Below, in pieces: positions 56,101 to 63,539 of a stretch of DNA of 64,000 nt. A program made the translations under genes and the position numbers. The DNA is from Cordylochernes scorpioides (taxonomy: Eukaryota > Arthropoda > Arachnida > Pseudoscorpiones > Chernetidae). Each line of letters begins with the position of its first letter. Position 1 is the first letter of the stretch. The notes under the pieces were generated by a model. The model made no database searches. It was not told where the DNA came from and was given only the letters and a program-made list of their open reading frames with translations. The DNA lies in contig CP092864.1 in NCBI GenBank assembly GCA_030710605.1, forward strand, positions 141,363,368 through 141,427,367. The letters are read 5' to 3'.

Positions 56101-56457
56101 TACATTTATTAGTAAAACGAGTTTTCTTTTCAAGGTGCATTCGATCGCGCAAATCTTTCCGCTTTTGATAACTTTGAAGTTTTCGTTAGGAATTGTGCGA
56201 TTTAGAATAATAAATTGTCCGCTTCCGAAATTGCTTTTTTTGTTTGCATATATGTCGTAGTTTTCAAATTCTTTTCTCGATAATAATAGGTCTTTGTTTG
56301 TTTCTTGTATAGCGTAAATGTCTGCTTTAAGCTTCTTCGTCCATTTGCTGAAGTAATCTTCTCTTTCTCTTCCAGATATACCGCGGGCGTTGAGCGTGAT
56401 TATTTCTAAAAATTCATGTTCAGAAACGTCGAAGGATGGCTGAGAACAGTCCAACAT
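53143..56457 (-). CDS. Tx1-like LINE ORF2: endonuclease and reverse transcriptase
   Basis: 1104 residues with no stop. Residues 15-240 are an apurinic-type endonuclease: N23 in LNARG, E52 in IQET, GDFN, RIDYILTT, and SLSDHNAI. The RT domain (about 420-720) shows GRLILLPKK, WRPITMMNTDYKILSKLL (the NTDYKI wording is typical of the L1/Tx1 branch), VVLDLQRAFDSLN, GVRQGCGLSAVLFSI and catalytic YADD at 616-619. A C-terminal zinc cluster (CTACGGSPDILHRYLEC) lies near residue 1021. The protein nicks target DNA and primes cDNA synthesis there. It starts 198 bases after the end of the ORF1 continuation. All key residues seen are intact, so it may be functional. Confidence 0.93.
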   Translation of the reverse strand: MLDCSQPSFDVSEHEFLEIITLNARGISGREREDYFSKWTKKLKADIYAIQETNKDLLLSRKEFENYDIYANKKSNFGSGQFIILNRTIPNENFKVIKSGKICAIECTLKRKLVLLINVHVTHNPDEAFNDFTLIERYIENFPNDTSKIILGDFNIRDKPGRTDSQRKRKMLNDFKRKYNLIDAFSYLNPGIHGVTHFATVNGTPFETRIDYILTTPDLIRNLEECKTLSYSLSDHNAIIARLSTERMKLARKIDRRIFTSRLFDDIYAFELENFYSNYMNLNASAKWRCIRRLILEVANACLRHTVPRPMGHKPAITSLFNENDILLTDNRNILKYIFKHYRDQSRADESINLNDIVTYTNTIPRLDIDFNFDEQHFITRGDIINAIKQLPNKKMAGEDKIPAEFYKKYPNDAADLLLTIFTNAQEEDELPEHMRVGRLILLPKKPSPKTLGEWRPITMMNTDYKILSKLLLAKLKPYSPQIVPIEQKYAIMNRSIFDILPDIEYSVYAANLLNTPLAIVVLDLQRAFDSLNRNFLIATLERIGIPNIFIKWIKIILNNSAIKIDVNEETSPSIQVTRGVRQGCGLSAVLFSISTTALIFHLRDKLSSTTTTHIYADDLVFLIRDESDFDRIYSCLQDFKRVSGININFGKSKGLWCGSWGNRTDTPREIKMRRDQIKVLGILVENSKTPFKTEKENLREEFQQAVRVVKSHISSLSLIQKTRYINERLIPKFTYKINATLPEDVILNDIQKDIDVALYLNTTWTNSSINCLPIENGGLALLHLATQRDLFTLKRIQRQINGHQNENEFLFENKNATNYFNLFNYDLHGFLSPRRKQILASWRSIVHKFNIDFKQLSRKDYLHLVIPKCRLLHGLYLQNSAVFSIRNLKRLKEFIDTNDEMREANDLFSHATRNIRNDLQRIAEFYNQTKNTTFKLQDHSSCVHLPVVYESRLFSRIKSNALRNIILSTNFNFKRAEEKAAKWNFNTAPSWHKKRNIYDDIAWRLKLRALPHPTRNGRPTCTACGGSPDILHRYLECEFTKKKIKEATEECRIVDRLYIFSPANFILDRGNPELRRILNKKKYEIYKYFIEIDFNCTPSPTNN

Positions 56458-56655
56458 CCAAAAATAAAAAATAAATAAAGTAAGAAAGAATTTAAACTGG
56501 TAAAGGAGAGTATATAAAGGAAGGTAAAATAAAATAAATCGTGTTAGTGTAAAAGGTAAAAATATACAAATAAATAAAAACGAGAAGGTAAGATAAAGAA
56601 GGTAAAAAAAAAGAGGGTAAAAGGAATCGTGATTAAAAAAAAAAGAGAAAGTAGG

Positions 56656-57255
56656 TTAAGTGAGGTTTTCTTCCTCCATTGTTTTCAAGAGATCCCTGAT
56701 TCTACTATAGTATTTTTGATAGACTTTCTTTTCATCTGGCTTCACTTTGTGCCAGGCATTCTTTCGTTGACGAATTTCTTCGCGGAAAGTTGTGAGGTCT
56801 TGCTTTAAGTTGGGGTGCTTGTCCATCTGTTCAATAATCTTGGTTTTTCTCGTGCGACCAGATTTACAACAAAGAGCCTTGAGGATCTTCACCATTCTAG
56901 GGTTTAACTCCGGTTCACAAAATTCAGATTCGCGCTCGAGTTGTGAGGATGCCACAGAAAGTTCTGAGAGCGCTACAGATTCGTTATCCTCTGATAGTTC
57001 GTCCTGCCCTCGCCTGGGAAAATCATCCTCGCTAGGCAAACCCTGCAGGATGTCTTCATTCGTAGGTTCCTGCGCTTCTTTAGGTTCTCCTTCTTGCATT
57101 GGTTCTACATTCTTGGGTAGGACCTCAGTAGGAGGGTTGGACTTTGGTCTCTTTCCGAGGTCGTTTAAAGCATAAGGGGGTGTTGGGACGTCAGTTAATT
57201 CTGCTAAGATTCTTTTTCTGCTCGTGGACTTTGTCTCTGGGGGTATGTTCATCAC
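56656..57255 (-). CDS. Tx1-like LINE ORF1 continuation (frame-shifted)
   Basis: 199 residues from a possible ATG: basic start (KSTSRKRILAEL), acidic middle (EDDFPRRGQDELSEDNESVA), and a C-terminal DKHPNLKQDLTTFREEIR region ending in MEEENLT. It overlaps the upstream ORF1 frame by 65 bases, in the +1 frame relative to it. The overlap begins near a run of five C. Most simply this is the C-terminal part of ORF1, separated by a 1-base change in the C run. A separate protein or ribosomal frameshifting are alternatives. Confidence 0.6.
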   Translation of the reverse strand: MMNIPPETKSTSRKRILAELTDVPTPPYALNDLGKRPKSNPPTEVLPKNVEPMQEGEPKEAQEPTNEDILQGLPSEDDFPRRGQDELSEDNESVALSELSVASSQLERESEFCEPELNPRMVKILKALCCKSGRTRKTKIIEQMDKHPNLKQDLTTFREEIRQRKNAWHKVKPDEKKVYQKYYSRIRDLLKTMEEENLT

Positions 57256-58102
57256 CTTCAGGTGGTGTCGGGACTGTAGTTGGAGTTCCTTCTAACATGT
57301 CGACGGTGACAAGTTGAGTTACGGTATCCCTGATATTTTTGTTGAAGGGACATTTATCTTTTTTGTGGCCGTGGCGCCTGCAATCTGCGCAGATCACATC
57401 CTCACCGACATAGATGCGGAATGATCTGTTCATATAATTTATAATGATCAATGCTGGCATGTCAGTCGAATCTTTTTTCTTAAATACGACCTCTCTCCTC
57501 AGGGATGACAGGTGTTTTAGTAAGGGGTTATCCGTGGGGAAGGGCAGGGGGCGGATGGAGATGGTCTGCCCATATGGCTCAAGGGCCTTGGCGATGTCTG
57601 CATCCTGGATAAACGCCAGGACACCTGATAAAATATATTTTTTAGGCACGTTGAAAAGCGGCGTAGGAAAAATTTTCGTTTTTTGCACCTCAAACCCATT
57701 ATTGATTAGGATTTGGGCGAGTTCTCCGTTGGCCACTGAGACGATCGCCTGGCCATTGATTTTTCCCACTGAGTGGATATTTTCATACCCGACAACCGCT
57801 GCAATTCCAGCCAGGTGTTCTTCAGCGGTGGAATTTGGTAGGCTTTGAAATTGTATAGCGGAATGAATATTTCCACTTCTTTTTTCATAAGTCGTTTTTC
57901 TCAATTCATCGTGCTTCTTTCTTTCTTCAATAGAGAAATGACGTTTTGGGGCATGCAAATTTTGTGAATTTGGATTTTTTGAAGATGATTGTGAAGGATG
58001 AATTTTCACCGTTTCATTAGGAGATGAGCTTGATGGGATGTGATTACTTGATGAGGTGGATGGCGAATCAGATGAAGCAACGACCGGCTTGGCCGTTGCC
58101 AT
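57191..58102 (-). CDS. Tx1-like LINE ORF1 (RNA-binding, CCHC knuckle)
   Basis: 303 residues. A Ser/Pro/Asn-rich N terminus (residues 1-65) is followed by a folded region (residues 65-235) that looks like an RRM-type domain (IVSVANGELAQILINNGFEV, KKYILSGVLAFIQDADIAKA). A zinc knuckle CADCRRHGHKKDKC (C-X2-C-X4-H-X4-C) lies near residues 239-252. ORF1 proteins of this group coat the LINE RNA. Start chosen at the first ATG, MATAKPVVASSD. It ends in the overlap with 56656-57255. Confidence 0.8.
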   Translation of the reverse strand: MATAKPVVASSDSPSTSSSNHIPSSSSPNETVKIHPSQSSSKNPNSQNLHAPKRHFSIEERKKHDELRKTTYEKRSGNIHSAIQFQSLPNSTAEEHLAGIAAVVGYENIHSVGKINGQAIVSVANGELAQILINNGFEVQKTKIFPTPLFNVPKKYILSGVLAFIQDADIAKALEPYGQTISIRPLPFPTDNPLLKHLSSLRREVVFKKKDSTDMPALIIINYMNRSFRIYVGEDVICADCRRHGHKKDKCPFNKNIRDTVTQLVTVDMLEGTPTTVPTPPEGDEHTPRDKVHEQKKNLSRIN

Positions 58103-58312
58103 GACAATGATGCAAAGCTACAACTTGTAGCTTTGCTAATTTATGAAAAATAGAAAATTTTAAACTTGATGAAAATTTATGAAGTATGAATTGAAATGAT
58201 GCCCGAACTTAGGCGAACAAGATGATATATATTAGGTTAAATAAACTTAACTTTAGAAAGCGAAAAAGGCGAAATACACGGAGCTCGCGCGACGCGTGGC
58301 CGCACGGTCAGT

Positions 58313-58350
58313 GTATGTATGTATGTATGTATGTATGTATGTATGTATGT
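58313..58350 (+). repeat. (GTAT)n microsatellite
   Basis: Nine or so GTAT units just upstream of the LINE 5' UTR and adjacent to the Helitron start. Confidence 0.93.
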
Positions 58351-58355
58351 GGGTA

Positions 58356-59024
58356 TCTATGTCGGCTATACACGTCCACAATACGTAACTAATCTGACTG
58401 AAATTTTAACAGTATATAGAGTAGAATCTGGAAAAACTTATAGTGAAAATTTCAGGTCTCTATCCCGAATATTCTTCGAGTTATTTGCAAATTGCGTTGC
58501 AAATTTGCCTTTTCGCTCGCAAGCAGCGCCTCTAGCGGTGAAGATGGGAGGTAATATCAGCTGACCTAATGTACATGTGAAACGTGTTTTGACAGGACAT
58601 AGAGAAAAATCTGGAAAATATATTTATCGGATTTTTAGCCAATAAAAAATAAAATTGACAGGTTCTGGGCAAAAATAGTTGTTTTTTTAGTCAGAAAATG
58701 ATGATGACAATATTGCTGTATTATGTTTGATTATCTGATACAAAATTATATCGGGAAAAATTCCAAAAAGCAGAGACCACGGGTGAAACCAGTTCATTTT
58801 TTTGTACGTAGGAACAAAATTCTAACAGAAAAACATTCTTTCGAGCAGAAAACAAAAGCCAGATCATCTTTCTATAAAAATATCGCTTCTCAGACACAAA
58901 GTTTGGAGCGGGACGTTTCACAAGAGTGACATCCACGGCGCCAATTTATAATTGTAACAAATAGTATTTGAATAAAAACATTTAATCGGGTAAAACACGG
59001 GCGTTGCCCGGGTCATTCGGCTAG
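58356..59024 (+). mobile_element. Helitron, longer relative of the U6-inserted copy
   Basis: The 3' end is secure: CGGGCGTTGCCCG, GGTCATTCGG, CTAG at 59021-59024, identical in plan to 36347-36440 and sharing about 90 bp with it. The 5' end is proposed at TCTATGTCGGC (58356), which follows an A. The interior has no helicase coding sequence. Confidence 0.65.
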
Positions 59025-59246
59025 TAAATGAATAAAAAACAGTGGAAGCTACAGTCCGTAGTTGTCCTCATCACCTCATAGCCACAACAATAGAAGCTGC
59101 CAAGTTTCCCTGAAGGCCTTCTTCAAGGCTGAAAATCCAGTTCTCACTGCTTCTCGCCAAGTCCTCTCAACCAAAACTTGTCTAGTATATAACCCGATAT
59201 ATTGTGAACACATTTTTACACCTATGTGCAAAACACTATTCGAAGT

Positions 59247-59561
59247 AGGTGGGCAACTCTGTGCTTCACTTCCATCAATAATTGACAATATGACCCAGAA
59301 TAAGTATATTGCTACGGCGTTTTATGGTTTCCACAAGTCCATATCTCAGAAGAAGGCCAAGTGACACTCATTCCTCACTTTCTTACTGCTACTCTTTTTG
59401 TGTTGTTTTTCTTGCTTCCCTCTTTCTCTTTCTTGTTTTTTTTTTTTTCTTCTGTTTATATTGGTGTTTCCTTTGTTTCAATGCTTTGTTCTTATGCATA
59501 CCTCTGGTGAATCCTGTATAGGGTCAGTGACCCTAAATAAAGGCTTTTGTTGTTGTTGTTG
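59247..59561 (+). mobile_element. Family B LINE 3' end (315 bp)
   Basis: Flanked by TATTCGAAGT (59237-59246 and 59562-59571). Nearly identical to 47033-47382, including the last 40 codons (GQLCASLPSIIDNMTQ to SISQKKAK) and the (TTG)n tail. A recent, severely truncated insertion. Confidence 0.93.
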
Positions 59562-59589
59562 TATTCGAAGTGGTTCAAAAAGATTTTTT

Positions 59590-60000
59590 AAAATAACAAG
59601 ATTCTATGACAAATTCTATAAAATTATTTGCTGGAACTCGAGACACCTACTGCTGGAATGCTGACTCTTCTTTAGTGCTGGACAACAGATAGTAAACAAT
59701 GTTGTACATCAATATGAATTTGTAAATCACTAATTAATGAAATATCAAAGAATAGGTATATAGCGATGGCGATATTTGGATTCCACAAGACTATATCCCG
59801 GAAAAAGGCCACACAGTGTTCTCCCCATCCCTTGTGAACTGGCGAATCTTGTATAGGGCGAGAGGCCCTAAATAAAGGCTTTGCTGTTGTTGTTTGTTGT
59901 TGTTGAATTTGTAAATAATAGAGATAATTGTCCCCAATTAAATATTTTTGTAAATATATTTATGATTATCTTTCCAACTTAGAAGGATCAGGTTGTTGTT
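59590..60000 (+). pseudogene. Family C LINE C-terminal tail, split by a LINE tip
   Basis: SRHLLLEC, QQIVNNVVHQYEFVN (59640-59727) then, after the insert, NNRDNCPQLNIFVNIFMII (59911-59970). This matches RHLLLECPLFSSARQQTINN and YQFVNSRENYHRFNYFCKYI of the 34.9 kb copy. Dead. Confidence 0.7.
59728..59904 (+). mobile_element. Family B LINE 3' tip (177 bp)
   Basis: Flanked by GAATTTGTAAAT (59716-59727 and 59905-59916). Contains AATAGGTATATAGCGATGGC, a diverged 3' coding end, and finishes GCCCTAAATAAAGGC with a (TTG)n tail. Confidence 0.88.
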
Positions 60001-60009
60001 TTTGTTGTT

Positions 60010-60510
60010 GTTTATTTCTCAAGTCGTTTAAACGATCTCCATTAGGTTCCATTGTCTCAGCTTTTCTATTATAGTCCTTGGGTTTTCCCAGAGGTCTTTT
60101 TTAGAGGATTGGATACAATTCAATAGATGTTCAGGACTGGCTGGTTGGAAATCGCATTTGGGGCATTCCAGGAATTTTTTTTTTATTTCTCCATTAAATT
60201 TGAGCATTCTAAGATGTCCTGTTCGTAATCTTGAAATAGCCGTTTGTTTTTCCCTTGTAAGGGTGTGGAAATAAGATTCGTTAGGAATGGGGGTGTACCA
60301 GGGGTGGTTTAGGGTGGATTTCCAGAGAGAGGTTATTATTTTTTTTTTGTGGATGGAAGACATTTCAGAATAGGTGAGTTGGGAGTTTTCAGGCTGGACC
60401 TTACAGCCTTCTTTAGTCAACTGATCAGCCTTCTCATTGCTGTCTAGGTTAACGTGAGAGGGAATCCATTGGAATGTGATCTGGTTTTCCTGATACAGTG
60501 GTACAGTGAA
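60010..60510 (-). pseudogene. LINE fragment: RNase H end and zinc tail
   Basis: The minus strand encodes ITFQWIPSHVNLDSNEKADQ (RNase H) and, in the same frame, KEGCKVQPENSQL, AISRLRTGHLRMLKF and CPKCDFQPASPEHLLNC, ending EIV. The 3' side has an (AAC)n-type tail in the minus sense. A jockey/I-type LINE, 5' truncated. Confidence 0.75.
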
Positions 60511-60544
60511 GTGAACCCAGGAGGAGCTCTAAACCTCACCAATG

Positions 60545-60800
60545 AGAGCATCAAACATCACTAACAAGATTTAGAACAGGCCATCTCAAGCCATTGAAGA
60601 TAGAAAATAATAACAAAATTTTCCCAAAATGTACCTTGGCACTTGCAGTTCCAGAGCACATTTTGGCTTGCATTAGATGCACTAAACAGGACCGTTGGGA
60701 GAGGCCGCTGCTCATCATAAAACAGCTCGAGGAGCATGAACTCATGGAATTTGTGTAATCTTTACACAAGGGGATAAGAAACAACAACAATCTGACTTAA
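60545..60800 (+). pseudogene. LINE fragment: zinc tail, opposite orientation
   Basis: The plus strand encodes LTRFRTGHLKPLKIENNN, FPKCTLALAVPEHILACIRC and LLIIKQLEEHELMEFV, a relative of the 60010-60510 fragment. It ends in an AACAACAACAA tail. Confidence 0.7.
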
Positions 60801-60960
60801 GGCGAGTAGAATAAAGGAAATAAAATATTACGTATTCACATATCTACAGAAAGATTTGAGCAGGCCAACGGGAAAAAACAACAATGTGTTTATCTAAGGA
60901 AAGCCGCGACATCTGGCGGTCGACTTTACAGAGTAGTTTTTTCTAGAAATTATAATTTAA
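60797..60960 (+). repeat. Dispersed repeat of unknown type, copy 1
   Basis: Starts CTTAAGGCGAGTAGAATAAA and contains GGAAAGCCGCGACATCTGGC. A second copy is at 62253-62455. Might be an LTR remnant, but no termini could be confirmed. Confidence 0.4.
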
Positions 60961-60999
60961 AATTAAATAATTTTTATATAAAATTATATAAAATATATA

Positions 61000-61225
61000 T
61001 TGAAAATAGAGCAATCCATAGATAAATCTTTAATTAAAAAGGCATATATTGGATCAAAATATCATTTATTTTACCAATATTTCAGTTGGCCGAACGCCAA
61101 CCTTTATCAAGGTGTTATAACATTTTAAAGTGTGACACCTTGATAAAGGTTGGCGTTCAGCCAACTGAAATATTGGTAAAATAAATGATATTTTGATCCA
61201 ATATATGCCTTTTTAATTAAATATG
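61000..61225. repeat. Compact foldback with paired hammerhead-like motifs
   Basis: Arms of roughly 90-95 bp (about 61030-61120 and 61130-61222) share TTAATTAAAAAGGCATATAT and a motif with stem II GGTTGGC/GCCAAC and GAAA, in opposite orientations (61073-61115 minus, 61134-61178 plus). The core reads TTGATAAA. Same family as 17595-17970. Confidence 0.65.
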
Positions 61226-61269
61226 TATGTGTGAAAAAACAATGAAAAATAAAAAATATGAAAAGGGTC

Positions 61270-61675
61270 AGGTCCATATTAAAAATAAAAGAAGGCATAT
61301 CCTGACCAGTCTCACATAAGCATTTCTAGATGGCAGAACGCCATCTAGTGGAACAAAAACAAACTAAACGTTTATTTAACTTGCTACTTGATATTTAGCC
61401 AACCCAAATTTCTTGATAAATCAAGAAAAGCCATCCACGAACGCGTTTCGGGCTGTTGGCCCTCGTCAGCGTGGTGCAGACTGTACCTTTACGACCAAAA
61501 GTTGGTCAAAGAGGCTTCCTGAGAAATCAAGAATTTGGTATTTAAGGCCAAGTTTGTGTGAAATACGCATTTCATGTGAAAAAAGCAATATAAATGAAGA
61601 AATGCTAAAAGGAAATCTAGAAATGCTCATGTGAGCCTGGTCAGAATATGCCTATTTTATTTTTAATATGTATAC
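61270..61675. repeat. Hammerhead foldback, longest copy
   Basis: Terminal inverted arms AAGGCATATCCTGACCAGTC and AGCCTGGTCAGAATATGCC enclose the CGCCATCTAGTGG block, TTGATAAATCAAGAAAAGCC, an intact ribozyme motif and a roughly 170-bp unique part. No protein. Confidence 0.75.
61435..61474 (-). ncRNA. Hammerhead ribozyme motif, intact
   Basis: Minus strand: CCACG, core CTGACGA, stem II GGGC-CAACA-GCCC, GAA, palindrome ACGCGT, T, CGTGG. 40 nt, all core positions conserved. Stem II differs from the 52817 copy by a compensatory pair swap. Predicted cleavage after the T that follows ACGCGT. Confidence 0.8.
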
Positions 61676-61688
61676 ACTTGTATATATA

Positions 61689-62045
61689 TCTATATATATA
61701 AAAATCAATGTTTGTATGTTTGTTTGTTTGTATGTCCGGTATACAAATTCGCAGTAGTTCACTAATTCAAACCAAAATTTCCATACATAGGTAAAAAAAT
61801 ACGGGGAAGACGATAGGCTATTTTAAAAACATATATAAATCAATTATTAAAACTATATATTCAAATTATTCTACTTAGCTCACGAACAGCGCCCTCTATC
61901 AAAGATTAGATTGAATTATGCTGATGCAAACAAATAGATAATGCTAATAACAAACAATTATTTAAAAATCTTATCTAAATATATATCACTCGGGGAGATA
62001 TGCACACGGGTCAATCCCGGGGCGAAGCCTGGGTCACCCGTCTAG
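61689..62045 (+). mobile_element. Non-autonomous Helitron
   Basis: TCTATATATATAAAAATCAA start, hairpin CCCGGGGCGAAGCCTGGG, CTAG at 62042-62045. Third copy of the 32877-33236 family; 357 bp. Confidence 0.88.
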
Positions 62046-62252
62046 TATGTTATAATAGGAAAAAAGAAAATATTTTTCTGTTTGATTTTTGATAATTAGT
62101 TATATAGAATTAATACTTGATGCTGATTATTTTGAGAATAGAGATATTTGTTGAGCAGTCGTGGCAATGATTAAATAAAATCAGTTATCAAAATAGATTT
62201 AATTGATCTTATGAAATATATGAAAACATGGTTTGATAAAAGTAATGCCTGG

Positions 62253-62455
62253 CTTAAGGCGAGTAGAATAAGGAAAACAAAAGATTATTTACATAATGTA
62301 CAAAAGTTTTGAGCCGGCCATTGGGATAAAACAACAACGAGTTTTTATAGGGGAAGAGTGGCCTTTGGCGGTCTATTTAACAAAGTATTTGAATCTATGA
62401 AATATAATTTTAAATGGAATAATATTTTAATATAACATTTCCCCCCTGTGAAGAG
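62253..62455 (+). repeat. Dispersed repeat of unknown type, copy 2
   Basis: Matches 60797-60960 from CTTAAGGCGAGTAGAATAAG and continues to AACATTTCCCCCCTGTGAAG. No gene. Confidence 0.4.
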
Positions 62456-62602
62456 AATAATATGGGTTAATTAAGAGTAAAGTGATAAAAATATAGCTTA
62501 AAAAAAAAAGATAAAATGATTAGAAAGAAAGGTGAGAGGTGATATTCACTAAATATATAACAAAGTTACTTATATTACAATATAATACACTGCGGCCTGT
62601 GA

Positions 62603-62892
62603 TTGTAAAACGACACTTGAAGTTACACCGCATGAGTTTCTTTCAACGAAAAATCAAAATTTGTATTTCAAGGTGAAATATCTACCATTTCTAACCTTTT
62701 TTGGATGAGGTATGAAAGGATGAATTATGAAGAGTAATGACGAACGGATAAATAAAAGTTTCAAGGGATGGGAATCCTTTCATACCTCATCCAAAAAGGT
62801 TAGAAATGGTAGATATTTCACCTTGAAATAAAAATTTTGATTTTTCGTTAAAAGAAACCCATGCGGTGTAACTTCAAGTGTCGTTTTACAAA
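62603..62892. repeat. Large palindrome, 115-bp arms
   Basis: TTGTAAAACGACACTTGAAG at 62603 and its complement ending 62892. Arms are nearly identical and both contain ATCTACCATTTCTAACC and a GGATGAGGTATGAAAGGAT end. Spacer about 50 bp. The GCATGAGTTTCTTT word recalls the PLE foldbacks at 39.8 and 41.2 kb. Confidence 0.85.
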
Positions 62893-63200
62893 GTTGCCGG
62901 AGGATAGTATCCATGTTCCTGAATAGCCACCTCTTACTTTAAAATGCATTAAATAAATGCTTTTTGCTTATTACTTTAGAACAAACCCCGTAAAGGTGGT
63001 TAAAAAATTGGCCACAAGCCCATTTTGAATGCCAAAGCCCAAGACCATAATATTACAGGTAGTCTTTTGTCTGAATTTGCCAAATCACCGTTTTGAACAA
63101 GGCTGATAATACATTGTTTTAATACATTTTAAAGGGAGAGGTGCCTCTTGCCGCAACAAATTATATTATTTATACTTATTTATATTTAATGGAAACGCTT

Positions 63201-63380
63201 AAATTAAGTCGGTGGCCGAGTGGGTAACCCCCTCGATTCCCGACAGTCATGAACCGGGATTGAATCCCGCGTTAAAATTTGTTTAATATGTGAATAACCT
63301 TCACATATTATTCATTGTTCAATTATCATGAACTAGGTTGCTCTTGCTGAGCGGTACCTATTTATGTGAATTTGAACCAG
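63201..63380 (+). mobile_element. tRNA-derived SINE, copy 2, with target duplication
   Basis: Flanked by the 12-bp direct repeat ATGGAAACGCTT (63189-63200 and 63381-63392). The head has a perfect-looking A box TGGCCGAGTGG (63213-63223) and a B box GGATTGAATCC (63257-63267), resembling a serine-type tRNA gene. The body matches 26045-26225. Transcribed by Pol III if active and moved by a LINE. Confidence 0.88.
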
Positions 63381-63539
63381 ATGGAAACGCTTTTCTATAA
63401 CTTAAAATATTTTAACGCTTCTACAAAAAAGTGTATCTAAAATTATGGATAAAGGAAGTGCAATGTCTTTAATGTCTACGGTCATCTAATCTTTGAAGGA
63501 GACAAAGAAAATTTTGTTCACACTTGGTTATCTCGTGTG

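Larger units (their letters stand above)
53090..58250 (-). mobile_element. Tx1-like LINE, near complete
   Basis: Minus-strand ORF1 (58102-57191), an overlapping continuation (57255-56656), and a full-length ORF2 (56457-53143), followed by a 3' UTR with an AATAAA signal near 53120. About 5 kb. The 5' UTR near 58107-58132 contains the palindrome CAAAGCTACAA/TTGTAGCTTTG. Ends and target duplication could not be fixed. Confidence 0.85.
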
